DNA from: Phialocephala subalpina
Lineage: Eukaryota; Ascomycota; Leotiomycetes; Helotiales; Mollisiaceae
Length of the DNA stretch: 64,000 bases
Assembly (NCBI GenBank): GCA_900073065.1
Contig: FJOG01000006.1
Span: 397,167 to 461,166 of the forward strand
Direction: 5' to 3'
Shown: one piece after another, positions 33,227 through 44,561 of the stretch
Layout of the letters: every line of letters starts with the position of its first letter
Position numbering within the stretch: position 1 is the stretch's first letter
The notes under the pieces: model-generated
Told to the model about the DNA's origin: nothing
The model's database searches: none
The model's input: only the letters and a program-made list of their open reading frames with translations
Translations under genes and position numbers: made by a program

Positions 33227-34243
33227 TTAACCATCAAGGTTCATTAACCTTTTCAGTTTGTCCCAGGATTCTCGCCCTCTCTTTGCGTGTTCTTCTGGAA
33301 CATGTAGTCCAGGGACAGCCATGGATCTCGAGAACAATTCCATGCTCACCCAGCCCTCGAAGCCCAGTCCTTCAATTATTGTCTTCGCAATTTCGAGAAC
33401 AGGTAGATATCCACCCTCTTCAAATGGAAAGAGCCTGCCATTCCTCGACCATGTCATCCGCGTTGGATGATTGGCGTCTGACACCCAGGGATGTCTCTCA
33501 CTGATAGGAGGATTCATGAATTCAGCATCTGCGAGTTGAATATAGAACACCTTCTGAACATCCATTACTTTGACCATCTTCTCCAAAGATAGTCTAAGCA
33601 TTTCATCCGCATTCTCTATTTTCCCTGTGATTGAGGAGGGGTCGGCCCACCCTCTAGCCGCCTCATGAAATGTGTCCAAAACGCAACCAAAATTCGGCCT
33701 GTCGACTAGTGAAATGATCTCCCAAAGATCTTCCCAGGATGATACGTAAGGTGAAAAAGCCATACTTTCATAAGCGAATCTAATAACTGGAGTCTCTTGA
33801 ATACCGAGCTCACATGCCTCTCTGAAGTCCTTCACAATTTTGCCTTTATCGCCAGTGATGGAACCATCGAAGAGGAAATTTGAAGGTATTTGAATGATAT
33901 CTGTACCAAGAACCTTGGCGAGTTTGAACCACAGATGAAGTTTTTCAATCATTTTCTTGTGTGCCTCATCGTCGAGAAGACCCTCGTAAAACAGGAAGGG
34001 TTGCAAGCAAACGATTGCCAAATTCCGTTCAGTGCAAAGTTTCTTGAAGTACGTCGCAGCAAGTATCTGGTTATCGGAGGTAAACCCGCCTGGAAAGGAC
34101 TTCGCTATCATCTCGAGGTCTTCGAAAAACACCTCGACGCCTTCATATCCGTATTTCGCGGCTTGGTCGAGCTTGTTGGGGAGATCGTGCACTGCAGCAC
34201 GGCCAAGAGAATGGGACGCGATGGCTAATTTGTACTTCGCCAT
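33227..34243 (-). CDS. qa-4: 3-dehydroshikimate dehydratase
   Basis: Converts 3-dehydroshikimate to protocatechuate, the last qa step before the beta-ketoadipate route. A single exon of 338 residues; the start MAKYKLAIASHSLG is chosen by family similarity (the frame opens 19 codons earlier). It is a TIM-barrel of the xylose-isomerase-like/AP endonuclease family. The expected metal ligands are visible: Glu in FAYESMA, Asp in CVLDTFHEA, Gln in YIQLADAE and Glu in VSMELFSR; the substrate-site HPWVSDANHPTR segment is present. No break is seen, so this gene is probably functional although the neighbouring permease and dehydrogenase are not. Confidence 0.95.
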   Translation of the reverse strand: MAKYKLAIASHSLGRAAVHDLPNKLDQAAKYGYEGVEVFFEDLEMIAKSFPGGFTSDNQILAATYFKKLCTERNLAIVCLQPFLFYEGLLDDEAHKKMIEKLHLWFKLAKVLGTDIIQIPSNFLFDGSITGDKGKIVKDFREACELGIQETPVIRFAYESMAFSPYVSSWEDLWEIISLVDRPNFGCVLDTFHEAARGWADPSSITGKIENADEMLRLSLEKMVKVMDVQKVFYIQLADAEFMNPPISERHPWVSDANHPTRMTWSRNGRLFPFEEGGYLPVLEIAKTIIEGLGFEGWVSMELFSRSMAVPGLHVPEEHAKRGRESWDKLKRLMNLDG

Positions 34244-34431
34244 GACTGAAGTAGATTTGAGGTGTTTGAGGTGTTTGAGAGGACAATGATGGCAGGACAC
34301 GTCAATGAAAAGAATAAAGTAAGGCAGACAACAGCCGGCACTATTTACCAGAGAGATTCACGACCTACTTTGTTTGGAACGACGGTGGTAGTCACAGGTT
34401 CGGAGGACAAATCCGAGCTCGATCTGCACTC

Positions 34432-34446
34432 GGATATAACTTACCC
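34432..34446. promoter_or_regulatory. Degenerate activator-like site upstream of the dehydratase
   Basis: On the minus strand it reads GGGTAAGTTATATCC, the two half-sites of the recalled activator consensus with a spacer one base short. It lies about 190 bp before the dehydratase start. Confidence 0.22.
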
Positions 34447-34794
34447 GGGCCAATCAGAATTACAGGATGGTTACACTTTCACGTGTAGCACCCAGAATCA
34501 AACAGTTCTGACAGCATCCCATATCCCTTCCTTGCAGCGCTCCAAGACACCAATGCCGAGTACAACTGAGATCCTGCCACTTTTGCCGTCACCGTTGTTG
34601 TTAGCGCGATTGCAGTATGGTTTGCGGCTATGCCACTTCTGCAAGGCTTGTTATTTGCACAAAATTTGTCACGATTAAAGGCAAGGTTGGAGGCTCTGGT
34701 AGTATAGCTTATGAAGAATATACAATCACTCTTAAGGTTACGGTTATCGCGGATTGGTGACTCGAGGGTATGAGCCATTGGACCCCATCAAAGG

Positions 34795-35455
34795 CCAATT
34801 TGAGACCTTGAATATATTATAATTTTTTAATTTAAAAAAAGAATCATTAATAAAAATACTTATATATTAAGTATTTAAAATTGCATTAGTATAAAGTAGT
34901 TATTAAAAACTTTTTAAACTTTTTTTATTAAAGTTTAAAAAGGTTATTTATAAATTTACAAAATTTTAAATTTATATATAAATTATATATAAATTAAAAT
35001 TTCGAATTCCGAAGTTTAATTATTTAATATATAAAAATAAAATAAATTTAAAAATAAATAAAAATAAAAACTTTATTAAATTTTATATAAAGAGCTTGTA
35101 TTTTAAGTTTTAAAGATTTATATTAATTTTTAATATAAATAATAATCGAATATAAAAGTAATTAAAGTTTAAAATAATTACTTTATATAAAGACTTTAAT
35201 ATTAAAACTCTTATTTATAATAATTTTTTCTATATATTCGACTATTTAATAACTTTTCTTAGATTCAATTATTATTTGTATCTCATGGATTTCCATTTTA
35301 AAAGTATTATCGCTTTTATTTTCGATTTACCCTTATTTACCTTAACTTACCTAAATCCACCAATAAAGTAGCTTTGCTTATTTTTTCGAACAGAAACAGA
35401 TTTTCTTTATGTTAGGATTGGCGTGTGATAATCAGATGTTATATTATAGTACCCG
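34795..35455. repeat. Extremely AT-rich block, probable RIP-mutated relic
   Basis: About 650 bp consisting almost wholly of A and T, with TTAAA and TATA runs and no coding potential in any frame. In filamentous ascomycetes such blocks are typically remnants of repeats mutated by RIP. It borders the RBR pseudogene. Confidence 0.65.
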
Positions 35456-36360
35456 CTCTCGAGCGATGTCGAGGAAAAAACGAATGGAACCTCCTTTGCA
35501 TAGTCGTAGCTAAACTTGGGGCAATCGCATGTCTTCCAGTCTGTTGCACATAGCTAGCAGAATACATGGCCGCAGTTACATCTGCAGATGTTAGTTGAAG
35601 TCTATGAGACAGAATGAGGGGTACGAACGTCATGCGAAAGCAGCCACTCTGGAGATCCCATACACTGTCACATCTTGGACAAGTCTGCCATACTTCCTGC
35701 TTAACCAGTTCCTTGGCAAGGTTCGCACCTTCATCTACCGGGCAATCAGCTGCGGTCTCTCCATAGTGATGAGGGCCTTTGCACAACGTGCATGTGTTGG
35801 CTTCGCAGACCCAGCAGTGTGTCCAATTCTGGGGATTCTGACCAGGAGGAACGAACAAACCGCATTTAGAGCAGTAGATGCGATCATTGGGGGCCAATGC
35901 GTACTCAATGGGTTTCTAGAAGTGCTCGACCTCCATGTCTGGCAGGAGTTGGGTGATTGTGTTATGGTCAATCACCTCCCTGCAGCACCAGCATCTGTCA
36001 GGGAAGTTTGGTTCTGCCAGGCATGATCTTTTGACCAATTCTCGGAAGCAGGATCTACAGTACTGATGTGGGCTTCCTTGATCGCAATTAGTTTATGTTA
36101 CGAGATCAATACCTGGAGAATCGTCCGAGCAGACGCAGCAAGAGGGTGCAGGTACAAACGGCCCTCCTGGGGTAGTATGTTCCTCCCCAGAACCACCATC
36201 ATCATGTCCTTGCAATCTTCTGTGGCGCAAGTACCAAGCGGTTCTGGCGGCCCCTTGCGAGTTATATTGAAAATGGAAAGGCGCAAGGTCGGGAATAGGG
36301 AACCCTGCCGCTGCCCGTTCTCTTGAAGTAGTCGCCGATGTATTTTGGTCTTCGTGAGCA
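35450..36360 (-). pseudogene. RBR (RING-IBR-RING) ubiquitin ligase relic
   Basis: A minus-strand relative of the gene at 37188-38662. Recognisable parts: a RING1-like start (CCVCSDD, then across an intron with donor GTATTG, HQYCRSCFRELV and CWCCREVI), an IBR part (YCSKCGLFVP, HCWVCEANTCTLCKG, CPRCDSVWDLQSGC), and across an intron with the unusual donor GTTCGT a last Cys-rich part (CNCGHVFC). Two in-frame stops occur: TAG after VEHF and TAG after HVFC. The usual His of the GCNHMT motif reads GCFRMT. The frame continues upstream to about 36355; earlier exons are not resolved. Confidence 0.7.
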
Positions 36361-37187
36361 AGTTAGATTAGATGACCTTTGCGTGAGCCAGCGTTCTTGG
36401 TCGCCGGTTTGAGATTTGTCTTGGGCTTAGTCTGCCATTCGTTGCGCATCCTCATGTGAGAATCAGTGAGTTGGTAGTGGGGGAAGGTTGACGCCGTAGG
36501 TGTCATGAATACGTTGGGTGATTGGCGGAACCATTTAGGCAGATGAAAGAGTGATATGTTGCGGTAGTAATCGAGAGGAGGTGGTATTGGTTGTTGAGTT
36601 GTCTTGCAATGTCCAAAGAAGCGAAGGATTTTGGGGCAATGCGCAGGTTGCGCAAACTCAAGAAAAGATACAAAGAATGCTAATCAAAGACCACAAGCGT
36701 CGGAAGAAAAGATGTGAGGAAAGTTGAAGATGTGGAAGAATTCGCGAGGACTGGTCGAGGTTCGGGGCTTGAAGAGGAAGGAGCTGCAGGCAGTACGCGC
36801 ATTAAAGATTGTGCACTTGCGGGACATTCCAGGAGTAGAAGGAAGTAACCTCTTTCCAAACACCAACACATTTTGAAGCCAATTCAATGACGTGAAACGA
36901 CAATTGCTAGAGGACAACCGTCAACCATCTCGTGCGAATGGAAAACCCTGTGGCCTAAACACAGAAGAATGTACGGAACCAGCATTGAGCCCTTTGGGCT
37001 AGCGCAACACGACGACAAGAATTGAGTTTTTTAAGCTCATCAAACAGTTCATACATCAGGAGCAGGAATGAGAAGCTTGACCTTTACATTTATGACTCCG
37101 TAAGATTACTTACAAAGTGGCCATACCAGTATTCAACCTACCCATACAGAACCCCCTACAACATCTCACACTATCGATTACCATCGT
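36361..37187. other. Unresolved 5' part of the RBR relic and intergenic sequence
   Basis: May include upstream exon remnants of the RBR pseudogene (a protein-like piece MRMRNEWQTKPKTNLKP near 36455-36380), then the 3' region of the intact RBR gene. No confident gene. Confidence 0.4.
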
Positions 37188-38662
37188 CTAGTCAGTGGCC
37201 ACACAGCGTCTGCATCGCCTAACGAGGCAGTGAGTGCATTCCATGACGAAGCGATACATGAAGTCATCACACTCCTCGCAATTTCCAGACTGCCTGACCC
37301 TACGATTTGTTGGATGATGGCAATCTGCCTGTTGTAGAAGTCGATGAGCAGCCTCATCCACCTCCATGCCTTCACGATTAGCAACTTCCTCGGCATGGTT
37401 GATGAGTCGATCTTCATCCCACTGGGGGCAGTCGCAATTCTTCCAGCTAGCTGAGCACACATAGCAGAACTGGGCTCGACATTTACAACTAGATCCATTA
37501 GCACATGATCACTGACACAGAGAGAATGTACGAACGTGATATGATTGCAGCCAAAGTTCAGCTCCACCCCAGCCTTGCATGAATAGCAACGACGCCAGCC
37601 CTTCTCTTCCATCAATTGGAGTACCTGTTGGAGAGCCTCGTCCTTCGGGCAGCCCGTATCGTGAGCACCCTCGCCGCACAAGGTACATGTCACCGTCTTG
37701 CAAGTAGGGCAGGTGGCAAGGCCGTGTGTGATGTTCTCCAAGCGAATAAACTTGCCGCACTCGAGGTTGGAGCAGTAAGTCCGATCCTTGGTCTCCCACT
37801 CGATCTTCTTCTCTTCGAATTCCTTGATGATATCTGCGGATAGGAAAAGTCGGACTTCCTTCGCGTCGGGTGGGATACCGTCGCAGCATTTGGGAGGATA
37901 TCGGGACTCATCGACAAGGGAGGAAGTGAACATATCAACGAGACAGCTTCGGCAGCATTCGTGGCCACAAGGAAGCTTAGCAACCTCGAAGAAGACAACG
38001 ATATCTAGACAGATAATGCATTCTCGCTTGTCAATCTTGATGGCTTGGCGCGTGGCGGCCTGACCAGATGACTCTGCATTGGAGATATCGATATCCGGAT
38101 TGTACACAACGAGTGCGCCGGTTGCAGTAGTGAGGGCAGCAGCAACGTTGGCGCGAGGATCGTACTTGACAAGCGCGGTCGACGACTCAGGAACCTCGAC
38201 CGGAGTCTCAACATATAAGGCAGAGAGCTTATCAATGAACTCGTTGTCCGAGTTGTTGTTGTCGATTGGGAGTAATGCTGCTGCAGGTGGAGCTGGAAGA
38301 ACCAGCGGGACATTTCCACCCTCAAGCCTGAATTCTCTGAGGGCAATGGCCCTATCGGTAGCTTCGCTCCTCTCTTGAGTCGCGGCGAAAGTGAGTGCCT
38401 GGGCGTCAGCCATGACAGCTCGTGCAATGCTCTTAGTCATTTGTCTGTCAGAGAGTATCGTAGCATTTCGTTGCAGCTCTTCCTTTCCAAGTTGGAAGGC
38501 GAGCTCTGCATCGGAAATTGTCCCTTCTCGGCGTTTGCCTTTGCCTTTGACTGGGAGGTTTTTGATGAGTTCGTCGAGGTCCTCGATCTGGAGCTGTAGA
38601 AGGAGCGCCGCAGTCGCGTCGTCGACTTCGGCAAGACTGCCCACTGCAGCATTCATCGCCAT
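37188..38662 (-). CDS. RBR-type E3 ubiquitin ligase
   Basis: Two exons, 37536-38662 and 37188-37488, give 475 residues. The first intron base follows CNHIT with donor GTTCGT, rare but shared with the neighbouring relic. Residues 1-210 are helical and low in Cys (LLLQLQIEDLDELIKNL). RING1 begins at CIICLD and continues CGHECCRSCL. The IBR has YCSNLECGKFI, CPTCKTVTCTLCGEG. The last RING-like part reads CNHITCKCRAQFCYVCSASWKNCDCPQW, where the acylatable Cys of RBR enzymes would lie. A C-terminal Cys/His cluster (CEECDDFMYRFVMECTHC) follows. The role is ubiquitin transfer from E2 by a RING/HECT-hybrid mechanism; the substrate is unknown. Confidence 0.88.
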
Positions 38663-41600
38663 GGTGACTGGTGTTGTTAAGAAGGGTTGAGGAAGGTTGA
38701 TGAGAAGATCACCCAAGTGCACAGGCACGAGATTCGACGCGTCGAGCAGCAACAGAGTGACTCAAATGTGATAGTACAGCTCGAAGAAAATACACTCCTG
38801 ACGCGTCGCAAGAGAGAAATTAGAACGAGAAAGAGGAGTATGTAAGGTAGAGGAATGATCTACAGAAAGACGGTTGTTGTGGAGGAGAGGTTGTTGATCG
38901 CAAGTGAGAATCGCTCGGTTGATTTTTGCTTGAGCTCAGCAACGCGAAGGTGAGAGCCAAACAGACCACAGATAACAGTGAATGCTATAATGATTTTTCG
39001 ATAACCGATCAAGCGATCATCTTCGACTTTCAACAGCAGATTGAACGAGAAGCTTTATGGAGGTGGAGTCCCAACATATTTTCAGTACAACGTTCGCAAG
39101 TAGCAATGCATTCGATGCAGAACTTCGGTGGGGCTTTGAAAATTGAAGAGTATTCAATAGCAGTGATTTCTCAGCAAGTTTGGGCACGATGATAAGATAA
39201 GACTCTCGCAATGTCCCAAAAAGGTAAAAAGGAGTGTGACTTTTGGATTTGAGAGCTACTGATCTTCTGAATAATTTCATGCACACGCTCTTTCTTGGAC
39301 GACTTCGTTTTATTATTCCATTGAAAATCCATCTATTACCCTCAACGCCTGTTCTTCCTTCCATGAACTCTCAAGTACTACAAGATGTTCAAGGAGATAT
39401 GAGTGACACACGTGACGCAGGTATACACACGTGATACTTCTCTCAATCAAGGACGACTGTCGAAGGTCAAGAGCTTCATCTGTGCTTTCATCTCGTCAAA
39501 GTAACATATCTTAAACATGAAAGCTTCATCTCACCTTCAAAGAGCCGAGAAAAGGGCACTACCCCTGAGAGCTCCCAAACAGCTCATCCTTGCTCCCAGC
39601 ATTGCTTGTTCCATGATTCCATCTCATCCCAAACCAGCTCCACTCGGAGCTTTTTGGGATATTCCCGCTTCTCAAAGGGTACATTGAGGCGTCCAACCCA
39701 ACTCCAAAAAGGTAAACAAAAGCAAGAAACATCTCTAATCATCTTCATGCCTTGCACTGCCGTCTGAAGATGCTAGCCGAACCCCTGAATCCCGGGCCAC
39801 TGGCCACCCACGTTCTCGGGACAGGTATGCTTGCTTTTTCTGGTCTGCCTCGTCGTCATCCATCAGCCTCATATTCTTTTCTTCCATATGCCTGCGGATC
39901 GTCCGTATTCCAATGCTACCCCTTTTCGAGTCGACCTCGGCCTGCTTCAAATATCTCGTGCCGAGAGCGTCCAGTCAGCTCAAGAAGATTGGCACGGGAA
40001 TGACCTCCTGCTAATTTCTTCGACCTCGTAACTCACGTCCAATATCCTTCACTCGCTGTCTCCGGCGCCTCCTGAAATCCCGTCCTCTTCTCCGGAGAAT
40101 AGTTCATCAGCGATCAAAATCGGTATCACATGTTCGATTCGCCTCCCCTATTCTCTCGTCCGTAATCTACCTACCTCCACCAAGAAGATCTAGACAAGGA
40201 GGATTTCCACGCGGCTCTTACCAAGCCAAACTGATCGCCACGTACCAATTTCTCAGCCTCATCATCATTTAAACAACGCGCCGATCGGCCTTACCACGGC
40301 ATCGGCAAATGTCGTCTCACAGCCGAGACATGTTATTGTTCTAAAGCGACGCTAGAAGCTTCCTGTCCACGTTGCTGGGGCGGAAGGGAGATGCTTGGTG
40401 CCAGGGATAGGCGAGGGATGTGGAGCGGTGTGGTAATAGAATCGGAGTCGTTGCTCTTGGAGGTCAAGGCTGGTGCTTGATGACCGTGATGAAGGGAGTT
40501 TCGGAGGTGGCCGTCGGAAGTCACGCTTCAGAGAACAGAAATAGCCTAAGAGGCTTGAGACCTGGGTTCCAGATCTCGGTGATAGATCTCAGATCTGGGC
40601 TGAAAGTGTTGGACTTTGGTGAAGTGAAGCAAGAGAACGGAGCTGAAGTCGAACCTGCTCAAGCGGTGACCATCACGCTAAGCCTAGCGGAGGGTGTGGC
40701 GTTCATGCACGCAGGGACTAAATCACTAATGCCACGACTATTACATAACTATCCGCAACGAATCATCCCTCACTTGCCCACGCACGACATCTTTTGTGCA
40801 TATCCACAACGAGCAAGAAACGCATTAGCAGCGGGAGACACGGCTGTCAACGATGAACGCGAATGCTGCATTCTTCCCTTCTGGAGCTCCTCATGTGTAA
40901 CGGACTTGCATCTCCATGCTCATCTCCAACAACTTCATCTCTTTTTCCAGCTTCCCGGTTTAATCAGATCTTGTAACTAAGATGGGCAGGTCATCCCATG
41001 AAACTCAAAAACGAATCCCAACCTCACATCCCACTCTCAGCCCTGTTCCCTCCCTACCTCATGACCTCATAACCCAACCCTCCCATCCAAAACCGGTAAC
41101 CCGAACCCATCACGCTCTCAAATTGACTTTCCAACGTTTCCCCTTCTTGTTTCTGAAAGCGCCGGGAAATAGAGTTCCAATTCAACAAAGTTTCGCTTCC
41201 CTCGTCTACTTTCAACAACAACCTTTCCTTTATCGTCGATTAACCTGACTCGTCAACACCCCTTCGGGCTTGTCTTGTTTTCATACGAGTTCGGCAGCCT
41301 TTACCATCCAAACTGCCAATTGGTCGTCTCCCCGTGGAGAACGGGCAATGAACGGGAATGTCCCATAACTTGTAAAGCCGTTTGCGGTATTGGCGGTAAA
41401 CAAGGTAAGATCAAGATCAAGAAGATGAATTCGATGGAGAGTCTGATGTCAGTAATGAGCAATCGCTAGGGGTGGCAAAAAGGTGAACATGAGGGGTAAG
41501 ATCACGAGTCAGCTTGTGCAGAAGCATTGACAAAGTACCGTTACATAACCTGTAGAGTAATGACAATTGACTCTCTCTTCTTGAGCGACGTTGCCAATGT

Positions 41601-42388
41601 TGGGGTCTTGGGGAAAGGTTCTCGGTTTTCTTTTGATCCGAATCGTACCCTCTTTCATGAACAGGACTCGGGTAAAGTTATAGCCTCAAGAGGCTAATCA
41701 CATTCCCGAGCAAGCGAACAGTAAATCTGAGCTGATTATTTTGATTTAACTTATGACAAGGACCAAGTTTTGTCCATCTAATACTCCTGACAGTAGTATC
41801 AAACGATCTCTCGCTGCCTTTCCATACCTTTCTAGCATGTACTGCAACTGATTCCATTCCATCCCACTAGCAAATGACCGCAAAGCCATTCCATACATAC
41901 ATATAAAAAGAGAAGCGACGACCGTCCATCAGTCAAGCAATCTATAAACACCAGTCCGTCAACTCCTTGCAAATTCAAGAAAAGACATAATAACAAGAAG
42001 ATCAGAATTCGAAATCAAACTTTTGGTTGTTTTGAAGTAAGAGCGATACCACCACCGCCAGGACGGAAATGTGTGATCAGAGAAGGAGTAGTGTCGTCTC
42101 GTGTTTTCGATGAACAGAATGGAGGTCGAGTTACCTGTGTACGTCTCGAAGAGTTGAAGGCGAAATAAGCGTCCAAAGCACACAATGTTTTCTATCCAGC
42201 CCAAAGTCTTTCGCCCAATCAATCTATTCCGGGGGTATAGTCTTAGCTCGTGATGAAATGTAACTCCGCCCAATGCTGATTTTTGTGAATGAAAAACGTA
42301 TGACGCCGATGTATGAAGAAGGTCCCCGGAGAGTATGCTGGGTAAAAGAGAGCCGTGATATCGTAGCTGTTGTTAAAGGAACACATTA
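38663..42388. other. Gene-free stretch, 3.7 kb
   Basis: Contains the promoter of the RBR gene and the 3' region of the SFP1-like gene. The longest frame (40420-40980, +, 186 codons) has no recognisable domain and irregular composition, so it is not called. Pyrimidine-rich stretches near 40900-41250 resemble leader sequence. A transcript could start here, but nothing shows one. Confidence 0.5.
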
Positions 42389-44561
42389 TCACATCATGCC
42401 TTCTTCGCCAATACCTGGTAGACCAGGAACATTGACTCCTAATGGACCGAGACCTGCTGCTGCTAGCTGGTTGCCGAGCTTCAGGTCTGGATTGCAAGGG
42501 GGCGAATGTTGCTTGTGCTAATCAGGGGTCAGCCGAGGCTCCAGAATAGGTTGCGAACGACATACGTATTTCAGCCCGTTCAAGTTCTTGTATCTCTTGC
42601 CACAGACATCGCATTTGTAAGGCTTCTCCTTTTCCATGCCGAGAGTTCCTGGGTAAGGGGTCGAAGTTTCTGGATTGACGATGGAGAATGTGCCATCCCC
42701 GTTCTCGTGCAATTGCTGAGTCTGGTGACCGTGCGTCTTGTGGTATCTAGCAAATGTTAGCAAAATTGCGATATTGAGCATTTTGTGCACTTACTTGAGT
42801 CCGTTTTGATTCTTGTAGGCCTTCTCGCAACCAATGACAGGACACCTGAATGGTTTGTGTTCCTCGCCCATCATCAACGCTGCGGCTTGGGCATTTCCCA
42901 TTCCATTCATCTGCATCATCTGCTGCTGCTGGTACGCCCGCATGAGATCAGAGTTATTGCTGAAATTGCCCTGTCCCAGGCCAAATTGGGCAAATTGCTG
43001 CTGTAGTCTCTGCTGATTATTGGTGAACCCGTTCGGACTGTACAACCGCTTCGCTGGCTCGTCTATGCATAGATCCAGACCTAGGCTATCATTCATTCCA
43101 AAGGGGAAGTTCATGTTGCCCATCATATTCATATTGCCCATTCCCATGTTCATCGGCATATTCGCGAAGTTATCTTCCATTTCTCCAGCGGGAGTTCCCG
43201 GAACCGAGGTATCAGGTGAGAACTGATGTGACTGCTGTTGGATAGGCTGAGCACTGAGGGTTGGGGTATTTACAGATGAAACTGTAGGATTATTCTGGAA
43301 ACCAAACCCGGCAGTTGCAGGGGTAGGCGGCTGTGATGTCCGAAGGCCGGAGTGTTGCAAACCAGCGGAATTCAGGTTCAGATTTGGTCGCTGCTGCCCA
43401 AACATCGATTGCTGAGGAGGTTGAACTGGCTGCTGGTGTGTTTGCACTGGAGTCTCGGGTGCATTATCGAGTGGCCCGATAGCATCGTCCATCTCCATGT
43501 CTTCCACACCATCCATATCCTCTGAGACCGCCTGTTGTACATTCTTCTGAACTGGTGTCGACGGCTGTGATTGTTGCTGTTGTCGCATTAATTGAATTCC
43601 TCCAACACTAGGTCCTCCTTGAGGCATCTGTAGACCCTGCGGCCGTGACTGAGCTTGTTGCTGTTGAGCCTGCTGTTGGACCGCCGAAGCTGCTTGTGCC
43701 GCGATAGCTGCTTTGCTATTCGGTGTCGAGTTCTCTCTTGCCCGCGCAGCTGCAGATGCAGTTCGCATCGACTGCGGTGTTTGTTGTGCATGTGCCTCCT
43801 CATAATGTTGCAGTAAATCGTGTAGAGTTGGTAAAGTCTGGCCACAGCATGCGAAGTCTCTCATGAAGTTCGCCTCGAGCTTCGGTAGATAGGACGAAGA
43901 GTGGAAAGATGGCGACTGATATGGGAATGGTGAGGTGCCCGCCATAATTATGCTGGTGAGGCGTCAGTTCCGTCACAATAGAGCGGTGGCGCCGCGATAT
44001 TTCAAACAATAGAGCACAATAGAGCTCGAATCCACCGACGAAACCCCACGATCTATGTCGCTTTAAACGTGTGGAAAGTACTTACTCGTCTCGAATCCAC
44101 GAACCAACTGAGACCCCGCCCCACGACATTCCTTGGACTAGGCTGCCTGCCAGAGATTCCCTCCGCGGCCGACCGTCTGCATTTCTATTCGGATTGTTCA
44201 TGGAGATAGGCTTGGCTCCTGCGAAGGAGTCCTGGCGCCCTCTGCCCATACTCGAGTCAAACGCAGTGCCACTCATGATGGCGGATGTATGTGAGTCGGT
44301 ATCGTGGAACTTTACTTGCTGGCCTTGCGACGATGGCGATGACGAGTTTCGAGTCGGAGTTGCGATATCGATGGGTGAGGTCGATGGCATCGTAAACCGA
44401 TGGCTGGAATCGATGTCGTCGGGAGTTGGAGGTTGTAGTGACGACCAAGTACTGGAGGGCGAGTCTGTAGTGTCTACTTCGTCGCTAATGTGAGGTGGAG
44501 GGTCGTCGTTGTTCTGGCTAGCGCTCTTGTGGAATAGCCAATCACTAATGACGCCCGGCAT
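42389..44561 (-). CDS. SFP1: SFP1-like C2H2 zinc-finger regulator
   Basis: Four exons: 44086-44561, 42795-43952, 42566-42746 and 42389-42517; phases close and give 647 residues. Residues about 150-210 hold the conserved block SWIRDDIIMAGTSPFPYQSPSFHSSSY and an N-terminal finger-like segment (CCGQTLPTLHDLLQHYEEAH). A long Gln/Met/Asn-rich disordered region follows. The C-terminus has two C2H2 units split by introns: CPVIGCEKAYKNQNGLKYHKTHGH and CDVCGKRYKNLNGLKYHKQHSPPC. This matches the SFP1 family, which in yeast controls ribosomal protein and ribosome-biogenesis genes in response to nutrients. The start (MPGVISDWLFHKS) is chosen as the family-like N-terminus; the frame opens 12 codons earlier. 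The gene is flanked by unusually long gene-free DNA. Confidence 0.9.

Noticed and set aside
40420..40980. 186-codon plus-strand frame in the gene-free stretch
   Set aside because: No recognisable motif, uneven composition and no splice or promoter support.
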